Positions 11,155 to 22,300 of a DNA stretch of 64,000 nucleotides are shown one piece after another (the stretch's first letter is position 1; each line of letters starts with the position of its first letter). The notes under the pieces are model-generated. The model was not told the origin of the DNA. It ran no database searches and was given only the letters and a program-made list of their open reading frames with translations. Both the position numbers and the translations under genes were made by a program. This DNA comes from Aurelia coerulea (taxonomy: Eukaryota > Cnidaria > Scyphozoa > Semaeostomeae > Ulmaridae). The stretch lies in assembly GCA_039566865.1 (NCBI GenBank), contig CM076952.1, positions 15,396,501-15,460,500 of the forward strand. Reading direction: 5' to 3'.

Positions 11155-12292
11155 CACGGGCGGTAGGAAACGCTGAATTTAGAAAAAGCTTTATGGGTGA
11201 TACACCGAATTTTTCCTGTCCTAATATATCATTCCATCCGTGATATATCCACTTGTTTTCCTTCTGTGTCTACCTCGCCTGCGAAGGCGCCATTTTAATC
11301 CGATTGACATGACCTCGAGAAGGGCCCTGGAGTAATCATGTCACTCAAACGGACGTTTCAGTTTACCACACTTGATCGGCATGATTACTCCAGGACCCTT
11401 GAGGTCATGTCAATTAGATTAAAATGGCGCCTTCACAGGCGAGGAAGACACAGAAGGAAAATGATGTCGATATATCACGAATCGAATGATATATTAGGAC
11501 ATGAAAAACTAGATGTATCACCAATAATACTTTTTCTAAATTCCGCGTTTCTTACCGCCAGTTAGCCCTGTCCACAAGTTGCTCGGCAACTATCGGGCAA
11601 CTTGAAGTCTTTTGGGCAACTTTTAGGGATTTTGGCAACTTTTGCAACATTGAGAAACTTGTCCTTATTCTAGCAATGTTACAAAACTTTCAATAATTTT
11701 TTGTTTATTCTCTGCAACAGTAATGAAAATTAGAGATACAAAGGATCTGTTTTCTGGCCAGGCTGGGATTCAACGTCTTGCTTTGCGAAGAACTGGTATT
11801 TTAAATTAACGATTTATGACCATGATTAGTATGATGGCGATGATTATGATGACAATGATGATGATTGTGATGATGATGATGATGATAATGGCGATGATTA
11901 TTATTAATCAATTAATTTGGTTGTTGTTGCTGTTTTGTTACTGTTTATAAGCAACAAATGGCTCCTGCTGAAATACTGAAGATGTGTACATGGTTTTAAC
12001 AGTATTAGCGGCGAAAGGCTCGAACTTCCAGGGAACTGCAGTTGCCTCATATCATAAGAGAAAATGTTGCAATAAAATAAAAGGTACTTCTTGAACCATC
12101 CTTGGCACTAATCTTACGCGTATATGTCAATTATTCATATATCTATAACACTTGGCCATAAAAAGATGACAATAAATGAGCAACTTTGGGGAACTTTTTG
12201 AAAAAAGTGGCAACTTTTGAGCAACTTTTCAGGAAATTGTGAGCAACTTTTTGAGAAATTTCAAGCAACTTGTGAACAGGGCTACCACCAGT
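11155..12292. mobile_element. Palindromic hAT-like foldback MITE, itself interrupted
   Basis: The left arm (11155-about 11345) and right arm (about 11370-11562) are near-perfect reverse complements of about 190 bp; both carry GGCGGTA-GAAACGC, AATTTAGAAAAAG, GGCGCCATTTTAAT and TGACATGACCTC. GACCTGAT flanks the whole at 11147-11154 and 12293-12300, the 8 bp duplication expected for hAT. The last bases of the right end are displaced to 12285-12292 because a second element has inserted there. There is no coding capacity. Confidence 0.65.
11563..12284. mobile_element. Nested hAT-like MITE with GCAACTT repeats
   Basis: The termini are inverted: TAGCCCTGTCCACAAGTTGC on the left and the reverse complement of TAGCCCTGTTCACAAGTTGC on the right. 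The flanking octamers CCGCCAGT (11555-11562) and CCACCAGT (12285-12292) differ at one base and form the target duplication. Both subterminal regions are filled with irregular GCAACTT / AAGTTGC repeats, a common transposase-binding architecture in hAT elements. The middle has a (GAT)n-rich tract at about 11820-11910. No transposase ORF is present. Confidence 0.6.
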
Positions 12293-12304
12293 GACCTGAT
12301 ATGA

Positions 12305-12935
12305 AAGACCCAGGGGGTACTCCCTGACTTTCAACGTGGGTGTCCATACCAACACTTGGGGTTTGAAAATTTAAATCTTAGATTAAATTATGATTGGGGT
12401 CGGGTCTGTGAATTACGAATTGCACAATTCGATTCTGTGACCCATTCAATCATGCGCACGCCCAGTTCATCTGTATTCAATGCAGCAAACAGCAACACTC
12501 GAGGTCTACAAAACATTGCACACAATATTTAAGAGTCAGCAAAGACATCCTGGCATGGATAATCATGTCAGTATTGTAAGTTAGGGGACCACTGATATGA
12601 AAGTTGGGATCTCATAGACAAAAAATAGCTTGTTGAGCTCGATAATCCCGCATCGCGCAATAAACAACAAAGCGAGAGAAAGAATGGCTTGTGTATATTT
12701 TGTCTTGATCTCTCTGGAGGGGGGGGGGGGGCTAGTTTCAATAAGCAGATGACGGGTTTGTGCCATTTTGACTTGTGAAATCAAACCCTGACACCCTAAA
12801 TTTATTAATTCTCCAAAACCATACCCCCAAAATTTAGAGCCATTCAAAACATATACACTAAAATTTACAAAATGTATGTCTGTTTGTAATCTTACCAAAA
12901 ATGACACCCTACATTTAGTTTCTGGCCTCTTGTAT
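12305..12935. repeat. Dispersed repeat with GGGTGTCA-type phrases
   Basis: Phrases such as ACACCCTAAATTTA and CCAAAAATGACACCCTA are the reverse complement of those in the MITE at 33684-34033 (TTTTAGGGTGTCATTTTTGG). GGGGGTACTCCCTGAC near 12310 looks like one end. The boundaries are uncertain. Confidence 0.4.
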
Positions 12936-13561
12936 CCCAGAGTAGTGGTAGAGCAACGAACTCAATTTGGGGGCGAGGTTGAGAAAAGAAATACCAACTT
13001 AAATAGAAACTTCAACTCTTTGAGTGATTGTTTTTTGGAAAACAAACTAAGTTTTCATTTCGGAGAAGACAGAAGCAAATCCATTCTTTAGGCCGAAAGA
13101 AATGCAAAAACCTAGAAAAGCTTGACATCAGGAGGGGTGAAATAAAAATTAAAAATACACTAAAAAGTCACATACCCTGGATGTGTTCTGGATGAGAGTC
13201 TCTCTGGGGAATCAATGGCAATGAAAATGTTTGGAAAAATAAATGGCAAACTGATATTTCTATTTTGAAAACAAAGCTTCCTGGATAAATAACTTCCATA
13301 GCAGATTGCTTTTAAATGCTCTTATTCAACCCCATTCGATTACGCATCCACTTCATGGTTCCCGATGTAGAGCAAGAGGCTGTCCAAAAAAATCCAATCA
13401 GCACAGAACAAATGCATTCGCTTCTATTTGAATTTGAAAAATACAGCACATTTTGGGGCTACAGAATTCAAAGCTATGAACTGGCTCCCCACAAAGAACA
13501 GAGTGGATCAACATACATATGTAAACATATTTGAATTTTTCAAAGGGACGGCTCCAGCCTA

Positions 13562-14006
13562 CAGGGTGTCCCAAAAAAATTGTGCCCCGTTAGCCTAAAG
13601 ATTGCAAGAAAAGGGCAAAAGATTCTTGACAAACTTTCAGGCGATGTTGATCTTCAGATATTCAAATAAAGTTTGCTGCCATCCCAGTAAAAATCCGTTG
13701 AAAAATGATGGAGCTATGACCTCCAGATGACCAAATTTGCCTGATGACAGAAACCAGCGGTCGGCCATTTTGTCTTAATCTTTTGCAGAGATAAGTAGCT
13801 TCATGGATTGAAAATGAAACAGCAGCCTCCAATGTCATAGCTCTCGTGAAAATTCTGATAGCTTCATTTCAACGGATTTTTATGGGGATGGTAGAAAACT
13901 TTAATTGAATATCTGAAGAGCAATATTATGCAAAAGTTTGGATAGAAACTTTTGCCGTCTTGTCACAATCTTCAGGCAAAACGGTCACTTTTTTTGGGAC
14001 GCCCTG
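13562..14006. mobile_element. Mariner-like MITE in the LINE (TA target)
   Basis: The inverted ends CAGGGTGTCCCAAAAAAA and its partner TTTTTTTGGGACGCCCTG are flanked by TA at 13560-13561 and 14007-14008. Removing the element plus one TA restores the LINE codons (APAY then TSEIF), so the limits are exact. Inside, the sequence is partly palindromic (AACGGATTTTTA-TGGGATGG occurs in both halves). A solitary end of the same type, TTTTTTTTGGGACACCCGGTA, occurs at about 53385-53405. Confidence 0.75.
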
Positions 14007-14068
14007 TATACTAGTGAAATATTTCACACAATCGACCAAAACCGAGTAACAAGAAGGTCTATGTTTAA

Positions 14069-14796
14069 CCCTATTGTACCCGGGGGGGGGGCAAAAAATG
14101 CCCCCCCCCAACCAAACTTTTGATTATAAAACAGAGAGGAAATAGAAAAATGAGCTGAAACAACCATGACTTTTCCTAATTTTTAATTCGCAATTAAATT
14201 TTAGACCTTTCATTGTCATAATTTAAGTCACGTGACCAGTAGATACCCATATTTGGAAAGTAGTCACAAAGAAAATCACATACACAGTCATAATTCCTTT
14301 GTCTTAAAATTGATGAAGTTGTGATTGGTACCAAACGATTCCCCTAGCAAAGTACGTTCATTTGATATAAACATTATTCATATTTGCTGACATCAGCAAA
14401 TTATAGATTCCATGACGTCATGCAAATTGATGACGTCATATCTCTAATAAAGAAAGACAACATTTTCAAATTTTGATATAAATGGATGGATAAACTTATT
14501 CTCTTCATTTTTAAGTAGTTTATTGAGGTTTTCATACATTTTCTTTTAATTAATTAGCACTTTTTGTGTTTTCAGTACTGAAGTTTGTATCTGACATGGT
14601 CCCATTGTTTGGTCGCTTGGCAACGAACCACGTGATTCATTAGCATTAAAATTTATAATCAGACTCCTAATAGATGTACTTACTATTGTGCGAAGTTACA
14701 ATGGCATACTAATTATGGTTTTGGAGATAATTAGGGGGGCATTTTTTGCCCCCTCCCGGGCAGTGGTCTGACCCTAGGAGCCCGGGTAGAATAGGG
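14069..14796. mobile_element. piggyBac-like MITE (TTAA target) in the same LINE
   Basis: The ends are CCCTATTGTACCCGGGGGG and the reverse complement of CCCTATTCTACCCGGGCTCC. TTAA flanks it at 14065-14068 and 14797-14800. CCC ends with TTAA duplication are the piggyBac signature. Removal of the element and one TTAA again joins LINE codons in frame (RRSMF then KLILPF). Poly-G/C blocks with GCAAAAAATGCCCCC sit just inside both ends. Relatives lie at 32999-34189 and 38858-39710. Confidence 0.72.
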
Positions 14797-15386
14797 TTAA
14801 ATTAATCCTCCCATTTCACAAAAGTAACACTGGCCAAAAGTGCCAGTCCTACTTGAGGCCAAAATTATGGAATAGCCTTTCTTCTGATTTAAAATCTACA
14901 AACAATATCAACTCATTCAAACACAAGATCAAAGACAATTTTCTCCAACATATACAGAGAGAAGAAAACGACGTATATTTGTTCTACTAAAACCACGCGT
15001 CCTCTCTTACATTCACGAGTCGGCCTTACTAAATTATGCTTCATCCAAAATCACTTTCACACCTGTTGTTTGTTATTATTATTTTTCTTTTTTGCAACCA
15101 CCTCTAAGGGGACTATTATGGAAATAAGGTCAAGATGATCTTTTAATGCCATCCCTGCCACTACCATTAGGGGAGTTTTCAACGGTATTCATTCTATGTG
15201 CATTGTCATTGTATTTTATCTATTCTTAGCTTTTAAGACTCATTTCTTGTAAATTTTTTATTTTACGATTATGGCCGGTTAGCAAAAGAAATTAAATTTG
15301 GCATTAGTATGCCAATGTACATCTATTAGGAGTCTAATTATAGATTTTAACACTAATTAGTCACGTGGTTCTTGCATATGTATATA

Positions 15387-16636
15387 GAGTAGCGTCGCCG
15401 ATTATGGCCGGTTAGCAAAAGAAATTAAATTTAAGGGGACTGACGACTAGTAAAAAAATTGCAATTGCACGGAAAATCTTTGCTGACATCTGTTTTATCA
15501 TGATTTGACCTTCACTGAAGTTTCAGTTCATTTGCATTGAAACCCGACGAGATGGTTTGTGCATATCTCTAACAGACTCTTTCAAGTATTTGCAAATTTC
15601 ATGATCTAGAGTGGTGTCGCCCACTATGCCCATGTCGTCGCGGAGTTTTGAGTTAGATCCAAAAAGAGCGATCAATGAAAAAACCAAATAGCCAGATTAT
15701 ATCACCAACTAATGGAGAAAAAGATCACACAGTCTTGATCTTTTATGTAAACTCTTTAAACTGATTTTAGAGGATTTTAAAGAAGGGGGTAAAAACATCG
15801 TTTTCTTCTAGCGTCGCCCATTATGGCCGCAGAAGAAACAATGTACATTACTCTCCGGTAAAAATTTCAAGAAGAAAGACAGCTTTAACTACTGCTCTTT
15901 GTTTATCATTTGGTACTTTAAACCCAAAAATATCAATAAGAATTAACCTAAACTTCGACTTTTGGCAATTGAAATACATGCTTCGAGTTATTCTAAATCC
16001 TGCCTTATCTCTTGTGCATGGATGGATGAGTTTTGGCATAGTTTCTAAAATGAAAATAGACTTAATACAATGCTGCGTTATTTGGGTTTCGATGATTCTC
16101 CAAGTCAGAAAGTAAGATTTCAACCCAAATTGGTGTTTTTTTTAAATAAATGTTGCATTTTAATATTTTGAAGCGATTGGAAACTTCTCTGGTAAACTGA
16201 TGGGCATAATGGGCGACGAAAATAGCAATTAGCAGCACTCAGACTTTATGGCCTTAAAGCTGAATCAGAAGTCACTTTGCTTTGGTTTCATTGTAGATTT
16301 CCTCTCAAGAGACAGGACTTCTGAAAAATCAAAGCATATTTGAAAAATTTCAAACCGCAAGGTGCCGAGCGAACGAAAAAGAAGGAAGGAATGTAAATAG
16401 AATCGTGAAATTTGCAATACTTGAAAGAATCAATTAGGGATAGGCACAAACTATCTCGTCGGGTTTCAATGCAAATGAACGGAAACTTCAGTCAAGGTCA
16501 AATCATGATAAAACGGATGTCAGCGAAGATTTTCCGCGCAATTGCAATTTTAATACTAGTCGTCAGTCCACTGAAATTAAATTTCTCTTGCTAGCCGGCC
16601 ATAATGGGCGACGGGCCATAATGGGCGACGCTACTC
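15387..16636. mobile_element. Foldback element with repeated GTCGCCCATTATGGCC motif, copy A
   Basis: The ends GAGTAGCGTCGCCGATTATG and the reverse complement of GAGTAGCGTCGCCCATTATG are flanked by TA, like mariner elements. The outer arms (15387-15607 and about 16395-16636) are inverted repeats of about 230 bp. Inside, a second terminus-like sequence GAGTGGTGTCGCCCACTATG begins at 15607, and further copies of GTCGCCCATTATG lie at about 15812 (direct) and 16200 (inverted), giving a hierarchy of hairpins. The right end carries the motif twice in tandem. A partial extra end (ATTATGGCCGGTTAGC) sits outside at 15270-15300. No ORF is convincing. Confidence 0.6.
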
Positions 16637-16830
16637 TATTTGCATTCCTTCTTTCTATTTCGTTCGCTCAGCACCTTGCGGTTTGAATTCTGTGAAATTG
16701 TGCTTTGACTTTTCAGAAGTCCTGCCTTTTGAGAGGAAATCTACAATGAAACCAAATTAAAATGATTTCTCGTTCAGATTTAAGGCCATGAAGCCTGAGT
16801 GCAGAGTTGCAAAAAGTCTTTGGCCTTCCT
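16637..16830. repeat. Inverted partial duplicate of the foldback interior
   Basis: This stretch is the reverse complement of about 16225-16405 with moderate divergence: GAGCGAACGAAAAAGAAGG, GGTTTCATTGTAGATTTCCT and CACTCAGACTT phrases all recur inverted. It directly abuts the right end of copy A. A shorter trace of the same family (GAGTGCTGCTAATTGCTATT) occurs at about 18520-18545. It seems to be the remains of an adjacent copy in opposite orientation. Confidence 0.55.
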
Positions 16831-17072
16831 CCAAACCTGGATTTTAAGGTTCGACCTTCCTCATTTCAAAGATTTGTGAAAAAAGGGAAAAGAGCCTTAA
16901 TACATAAAGAAAGCTATTGATTGATCTTTCATGATATATCAGGACCGATCTTATAAACGTTTGCGTACAGTCTGGAAAGAACTTTAAAAGGTGGTTTGCA
17001 CACCCAGTTAAAGCTTCAACCAGAACGATTTTGGATGATTTTTTCAAGAATGTCAGTGAATTGTGAAATGTG

Positions 17073-17182
17073 CAGTGGCGTAGCCAGGGTAAATTAACTA
17101 GGGACATTGGCACGAGGGGGCGTCTTCCTGAGACATTTTTGAGGACACGTCCTTTATTTTAGCCTGGAACAGCTATCCTGAT
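17073..17182 (+). mobile_element. Left end of a CAGTGGCGTGGCC-family hAT-like element
   Basis: CAGTGGCGTAGCCAGGGTAA is the terminus found in other copies at 37775-38173, near 57083 and at 57593-61476. The matching right end was not found; sequence related to the family interior continues at 18141-18490, on the other side of the inserted foldback element. Confidence 0.5.
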
Positions 17183-18133
17183 CCGGTATTGCTAAACTAT
17201 GGAATCACCCAAAATGACCCAAAACGAACCAAAATGACCCAAAATGGGCCAAAATGACCCAAACCAAAAGAACGAGCCAAAATAACCCAGAACGACCCAG
17301 AATGACCCAAAAAGACCCCAATTACCATCATTAGATCTGATCCCACCAAAAACATCTTGACTTTTAACACATTTTAGGGCCACATTTAAAGACTCTCATC
17401 TTGTGTTGGGATAACTCGATTTTTTATGAGATTACCAAAATATTCTCGTAAACTTCTCTGTGACGTCACTACACAATGACGCAGAATTTTAAAATATAAA
17501 CCATATTATATATATTGTAGATCTAGCGTAAATACGTCTAAAAAATAGGCAGAGCACTTGCATATTGTTGCATATTGCATATTGTCATGTAAAAAAGCGT
17601 TACCAGATGATTAAAATTGTGAAATTATTATTATGAAATTATTAGAGTCTGCAGGAGTAAAACAATGGGTGGGGTGAAAATTGGTAATTTTGATTGCTAA
17701 ACATGGTAGATCATTAACTGTTCAGTCAGCATTCAATTCTTCGAGGCAGGTGGATCTGACAGAGGCAGGTTCAGAATAAACAAATGCTGGAGAAGAAAAA
17801 TGTCAAAAATTGGTCTGAAGTTGGCATTTGGCTTTTTAGCTTGCTTTTTACAGTTATTGATGCATCAAAATGAGACTGTCAATGAACATTGCTGCATTGA
17901 ATGGCCTAAATTCAGGCCTCTGTTCAATTTATTGGTTTATTGGGGGTCACTCTGGCTCATTTTGTGTCATTATTAGATGTTTTGGGTTATTCTGGATCAT
18001 TTTAGCTCGTGTTTGGGTCATTCTGGGTCATTTTAGCTCGTTTTTGGGTTGTTCTGGGTCATTTTGGCTAATTTTGGGTCATTTTGGCTCGTTTTGGCTC
18101 ATTTTGGCTGATTCCATAGTTTAGTAACACCGG
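17183..18133. mobile_element. Foldback element with terminal AAAATGACCC minisatellites
   Basis: Inverted ends CCGGTATTGCTAAACTATGG and the reverse complement of CCGGTGTTACTAAACTATGG are flanked by direct repeats TCCTGAT (17176-17182, 18134-18140), in each case followed by CCGG. Just inside each end is a minisatellite of about ten-base units: CCCAAAATGA-type on the left (17205-17320) and its reverse complement GGGTCATTTTGGCT-type on the right (17940-18110). The two arrays are therefore inverted relative to each other and could form a long hairpin. The core is about 600 bp with no ORF. Confidence 0.62.
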
Positions 18134-18140
18134 TCCTGAT

Positions 18141-18900
18141 CCGGTTCTCATTTTTGCCAGTGCTAGAGTTGCAACTTTGACAATTGTGTAATAATTTTTA
18201 TATGAACCACCATCATCTTCAGAAAAATGTTGACTAAATACTCCTTAGGTTGGCTCAGAATGCCTTGGCCTCTCTCCAGCCAATGTTTGCTAATGCGAAA
18301 TGGAAAATATTACAATTTTGTGACTTTTTCTTCTATAAATTAACGTCAGTTAGAAAATTTTCGGAAAATTAACCTTTACTTTGGCTTAGAACGACTCTCC
18401 CAGCTTTGCAAATTCAATTTTCCAATATTCTTATCTTTTCAAATAACCTTCCTCAACTTTTGCTCAAAACTTCCTCCAAACCTGGTGTGTGGGTGTGTAG
18501 TGTTTTTGCGTCTCTGCCTGAGTGCTGCTAATTGCTATTTTTGTCGGGTTAGGTCGAAAACTGGGCGATCTCAGAGATGTCGGAGATCTCGGAAAAATAT
18601 CTCCGAGATTTTATAACTCCGAGTTTTCGTGTTGGTCCTATATGCATAAGTCGAAAAGTCGGAGACATTGAAATACCTTTTTCGCCGATTTTTCTATTCA
18701 TGTTGAAATGAGGTTAATTCGAAACGAGGCAACCCTCGGTAGTTGGTAGTGTTCGTTTGTGCCGTTTCGTTCAGCTGCGATGAGCTTACTGGAGCCCAGT
18801 GGACTTCAAAATGAGGAAATTTTTGTTGAAACTGAAAGGTTTGGTAATTCTTGGATCGAGGAAGCATTCATGTGAATACTTGTGGCTTTTTTGTTCCTTG
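18141..18900. other. No gene recognised
   Basis: The left part resembles the interior of the CAGTGGCGTGGCC hAT-like family (GCTTAGAACGACT... near 18388 compares with 61300). The right part has irregular repeats of CTCGGAGAT/GAGATCTCGG around 18560-18620. Nothing codes convincingly. Confidence 0.4.
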
Positions 18901-18905
18901 CTAAC

Positions 18906-19166
18906 GTCACGAAGCGTGCCCAAACGATCACGAGTAGCTCAATAGTAAACACGCATTCTTCGGCCATCTACATCTTCAATTTATCTCTCAACTCAACTCA
19001 AACTTCATCTCTACTTTCAACTCAATCACGTAATACTTCTCTACTCTAACTCTTCTCACAACAACTCACAATTCTACTTGCTACGCCCCCTTCTAATTCT
19101 CAAAATACATCAAGCATAACTTCCATGCTCCTTCACAGTCAATAACTTCACAGTCCACTTATTACA
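18906..19166 (-). repeat. 3' LTR of the gypsy element
   Basis: On the element's strand it starts TGTAATAAGTGGACTGTG and ends GCTTCGTGAC. The shared flank CTAAC makes the boundary ambiguous by a base or two. Confidence 0.9.
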
Positions 19167-19180
19167 TTCCCCCCTCCTTA
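19167..19180 (-). other. Polypurine tract of the gypsy element
   Basis: The element strand reads TAAGGAGGGGGGAA directly before the 3' LTR, the usual primer site for plus-strand DNA synthesis. Confidence 0.8.
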
Positions 19181-19390
19181 ACAACAGTCATACTTCTACA
19201 ATAGAACATTAATACATCAGCCTTCATTTCAAATTTTTTTTGTGTTTTTCAGTCCTTTAATGAGTCCATACACAGCTCAAACAACGTATATACAAGACGC
19301 TATTTACAAAACAATTTTGCCAATCAATCAATTTGTCAAATAAAGTCCGAAAATGTCTCAAGATGTTTCTCACCTATTCAGAGTAAGTAA

Positions 19391-22300
19391 TTAAAAGTCA
19401 CTCACCCAAGCTCCAAAGCGTTCTGGTGGTTTCCTTACCCTTTCTGGATTTCTTCTTTCTTGTCTTTCTCTGTCAGCGTCAACAATTTCTTCTTGAGCAT
19501 CAGGTATGAATCTGATCTCTGGTGCATGTTCTTCAACTCTTGGTGGAACATAAGTATCAATGTAAAACTCCTCCTCATCTGAAGACAAATCGTCTAATTC
19601 CACATTGTCAGCATCATCAACAATTGCTTCTTTCCCAATATCAGCAAAGTAAGGCTTCAAGCGATTAAAATGAACAGTCTTCAATTTCTGTGTATCAAGT
19701 GCACGAATCAAGCAACTGCTATCCATTGTGCTAACAATCTCAAATGGACCAATAAACTTGTCGTCTAAACCTCTTGCTCGTTGATTGCGTAATAGAACAA
19801 GATCTCCAGCCTGAAATTCTTTCTTGGATACAACGCGATTTCGCATATCATACAATTCCTTTTGTTTCTGTTGTGCAGTTCTTTGTCTCACACCCACAAT
19901 ATCTTTCAACTGACTGAATCGATCCTTCAGCTCTGATAAGTATCTCGCAGGCCCTTGAATGGGCTTCAGCGTGTTTTCATCGCGACTAACTGAGAGTGGT
20001 AAAGTAGCTTCACGACCATATAACATTTCAAAGGGACTTAAACCCGTTGTAGCTTGAATCGAGCTTCTATATGCAAGTAGTGCAGCAGCAATCTGCTCAT
20101 CCCAATTGTCTCTATCACGATTTACTCTCTTCCTCAAAAGAGACTTCAAAGTGCCATTAAAACGCTCACACAATCCGTCAGTTTGCGGATGATAAGGTGT
20201 TGTACGCCTCTTTTCGATCCCAAACAAGGAACAAATCGACTTGATAATCTTTGATTCAAAATTAGTGCCTTGATCAGTTAAAATGACAGAAGGCAACCCA
20301 TGTCTAGCAAATATTTCTTCCAATGCACGTGCAACTGTCTCTGCTTCCTGATTTGGTAAAGGAATTGCTTCCGTATACTTTGTGAAATAATCAATCAAAG
20401 TCAGAATGTAACGATTTCCTGCTTTCGTACGTACTAACGGACCAACAATGTCTATCCCAACCATGTGGAAAGGAACCGAAATCACTTCAATAGGTTTCAT
20501 GGGAAACTTTGGCCTAGGCACAACTTTATTCCGTGCGCAAGTGTCACAAACTTTGCAAAATACCTCAACCGATTTGTTAAATCCAGGCCAATAATAATTT
20601 CTCTGTACTTGCTCAAATGTTTTAGCTACACCCATGTGACCACAAATTGAGTGAGCTTGTGCCACCACTTTCTTTTGCATTCCTTCAGGAACTACAATTT
20701 GAATTCTAATCTTTTCACTGTTGTAGTCAAACCATTTCCTGCAAAGAAGACCTTGGTCATTGATCAAGAGGTTGTCATAAAGATTGTAAAGAATCTTCAA
20801 TACCTGCGAATCACCACTGATACTGTCAGGTCGCACACCATCTGTTACCCATCCAAAAACAGTTCTAAGATCTTCATCAAACAATTGAGCATCTAACAAC
20901 TCTTCAGCTGACATTCCAACAACTTTTATGCCATTCACTGGAGCTCTCGAAAGTGCATCAGCATGAGCCATAAGTGATCCTGCTCTATGCACAATAGTGT
21001 AATCAAATTCTTCCAATTTCAAAATCCATCTTGCCAGCTTTCCACTAGGATTCTTGATGTCTCTCAACCACTGCAAGGCTCGATGATCGGAATATACCAC
21101 TACTTTGTGGCCATACACATAAGCATTAAAATGTTCCAAACTCCAGACTACAGCAAATGCCTCCTTTTCTGTAGTCGTCCAATTCTTTTCACTTCCTGAA
21201 AACGCTCTAGATGCAAAAGCAACTGTCTTTTCAACCCCTGAATCATCCTTCTGCGCAAGAATTGATCCAACACCAACATCAGAAGCATCTGTGTACAACA
21301 CAAATTCTCGATCATACCTTGGAAACGCCATAACTGGTGCAGAAATCAAAGATCTTTTCAACTCATCAAAAGCCTTCTGACAATTCTCGTCCCACATAAA
21401 CTTGACATCTTTCTGCAGCAATCTATGCAAAGGTGCAGCAACTTCACTGAATTCACCAACAAATCTTCTGTAATAACCCATCATTCCGAGAAAAGTTCGC
21501 AGTGAACTAACATCAACAGGTTTTGGAAACTCTTTAATAGCTGAAACCTTTTCTGAATCAGGAGCAAGACCCTCACCAGACAACTCATACCCCAAAAACT
21601 TGACCTTTGTCTTGGCAAACACACATTTCTTTGGGTTCAATTTCAATCCAGCCTTTCTTATAGCTTCAAAAACATCTTGCAAATTCACCATATGTTCTTC
21701 CAATGAACTCCCAAAAACCAAAACGTCATCCAAATAGACTAGACATTTTGTACCCAATAAACCTTGCAACACTGTGGCCATCAAACGTTGGAAAGTTGGA
21801 ACTGCATTAGACATACCAAAAGGCAACTTCAAAAATTCAAAATGTCCACCACCAGGAATCACAAATGCAGTCTTTGGAATACTTTCTTTCTCAACAGGAA
21901 CCTGCCAATAACCTGAAGTCAAATCCAAAGTGGAGAAATACTTCTGTCCATTCAAAGAATCAACAATATCATTTACTTGGGGCAATGGATATGCATCTTT
22001 CACTGTCTGATCATTCACTTTTCGGAAATCTATACAGAATCTCCAGGAACCATCCTTTTTCCGCACTAAGACAATGGGACTAGCCCAAGGTGAGTTGCTC
22101 GGCCGAATGACCCCAGCCTCAAGCATCTCACTCACTTGTTTATCCACAACTGGCTTCAATGCTTGCGGCAGCCTTCTAGGCAACTGCTTGATAGGCCTAG
22201 AATCTGCAGTATCAACGACGTGTTCTGTAACATGTGTTGTGCCAATTTCTTTGACCGTCGAAGCAAATATGTCTTGTTGATCATGTAGGAAGGCTTGCAA

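Larger units (their letters stand above)
12970..15265 (+). mobile_element. Second copy of the CR1/jockey LINE, degraded, with two MITEs inside
   Basis: The frame around 13000-13080 reads NRNFNSLSDCFLENKLSF then HFGEDRSKSIL, matching NKNFNSLCDWFVDNKLSI in the first LINE just after its YADD motif. Coding continues with several frameshifts to GTAPAY at 13560, resumes after the first insertion as TSEIFHTIDQNRVTRRS (14008-14060), and resumes after the second as LILPFHKSNTGQ and RPKLWNSL (14801-14990). A 3' UTR similar to the first copy follows, ending near 15263 without the (CATA)n tail. The copy is 5' truncated, old and non-functional. Confidence 0.78.

Noticed and set aside
19167..19390. Envelope-like gene downstream of pol that would make the gypsy element retrovirus-like
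   Set aside because: Only about 220 bp lie between the pol stop and the 3' LTR and nothing there codes.
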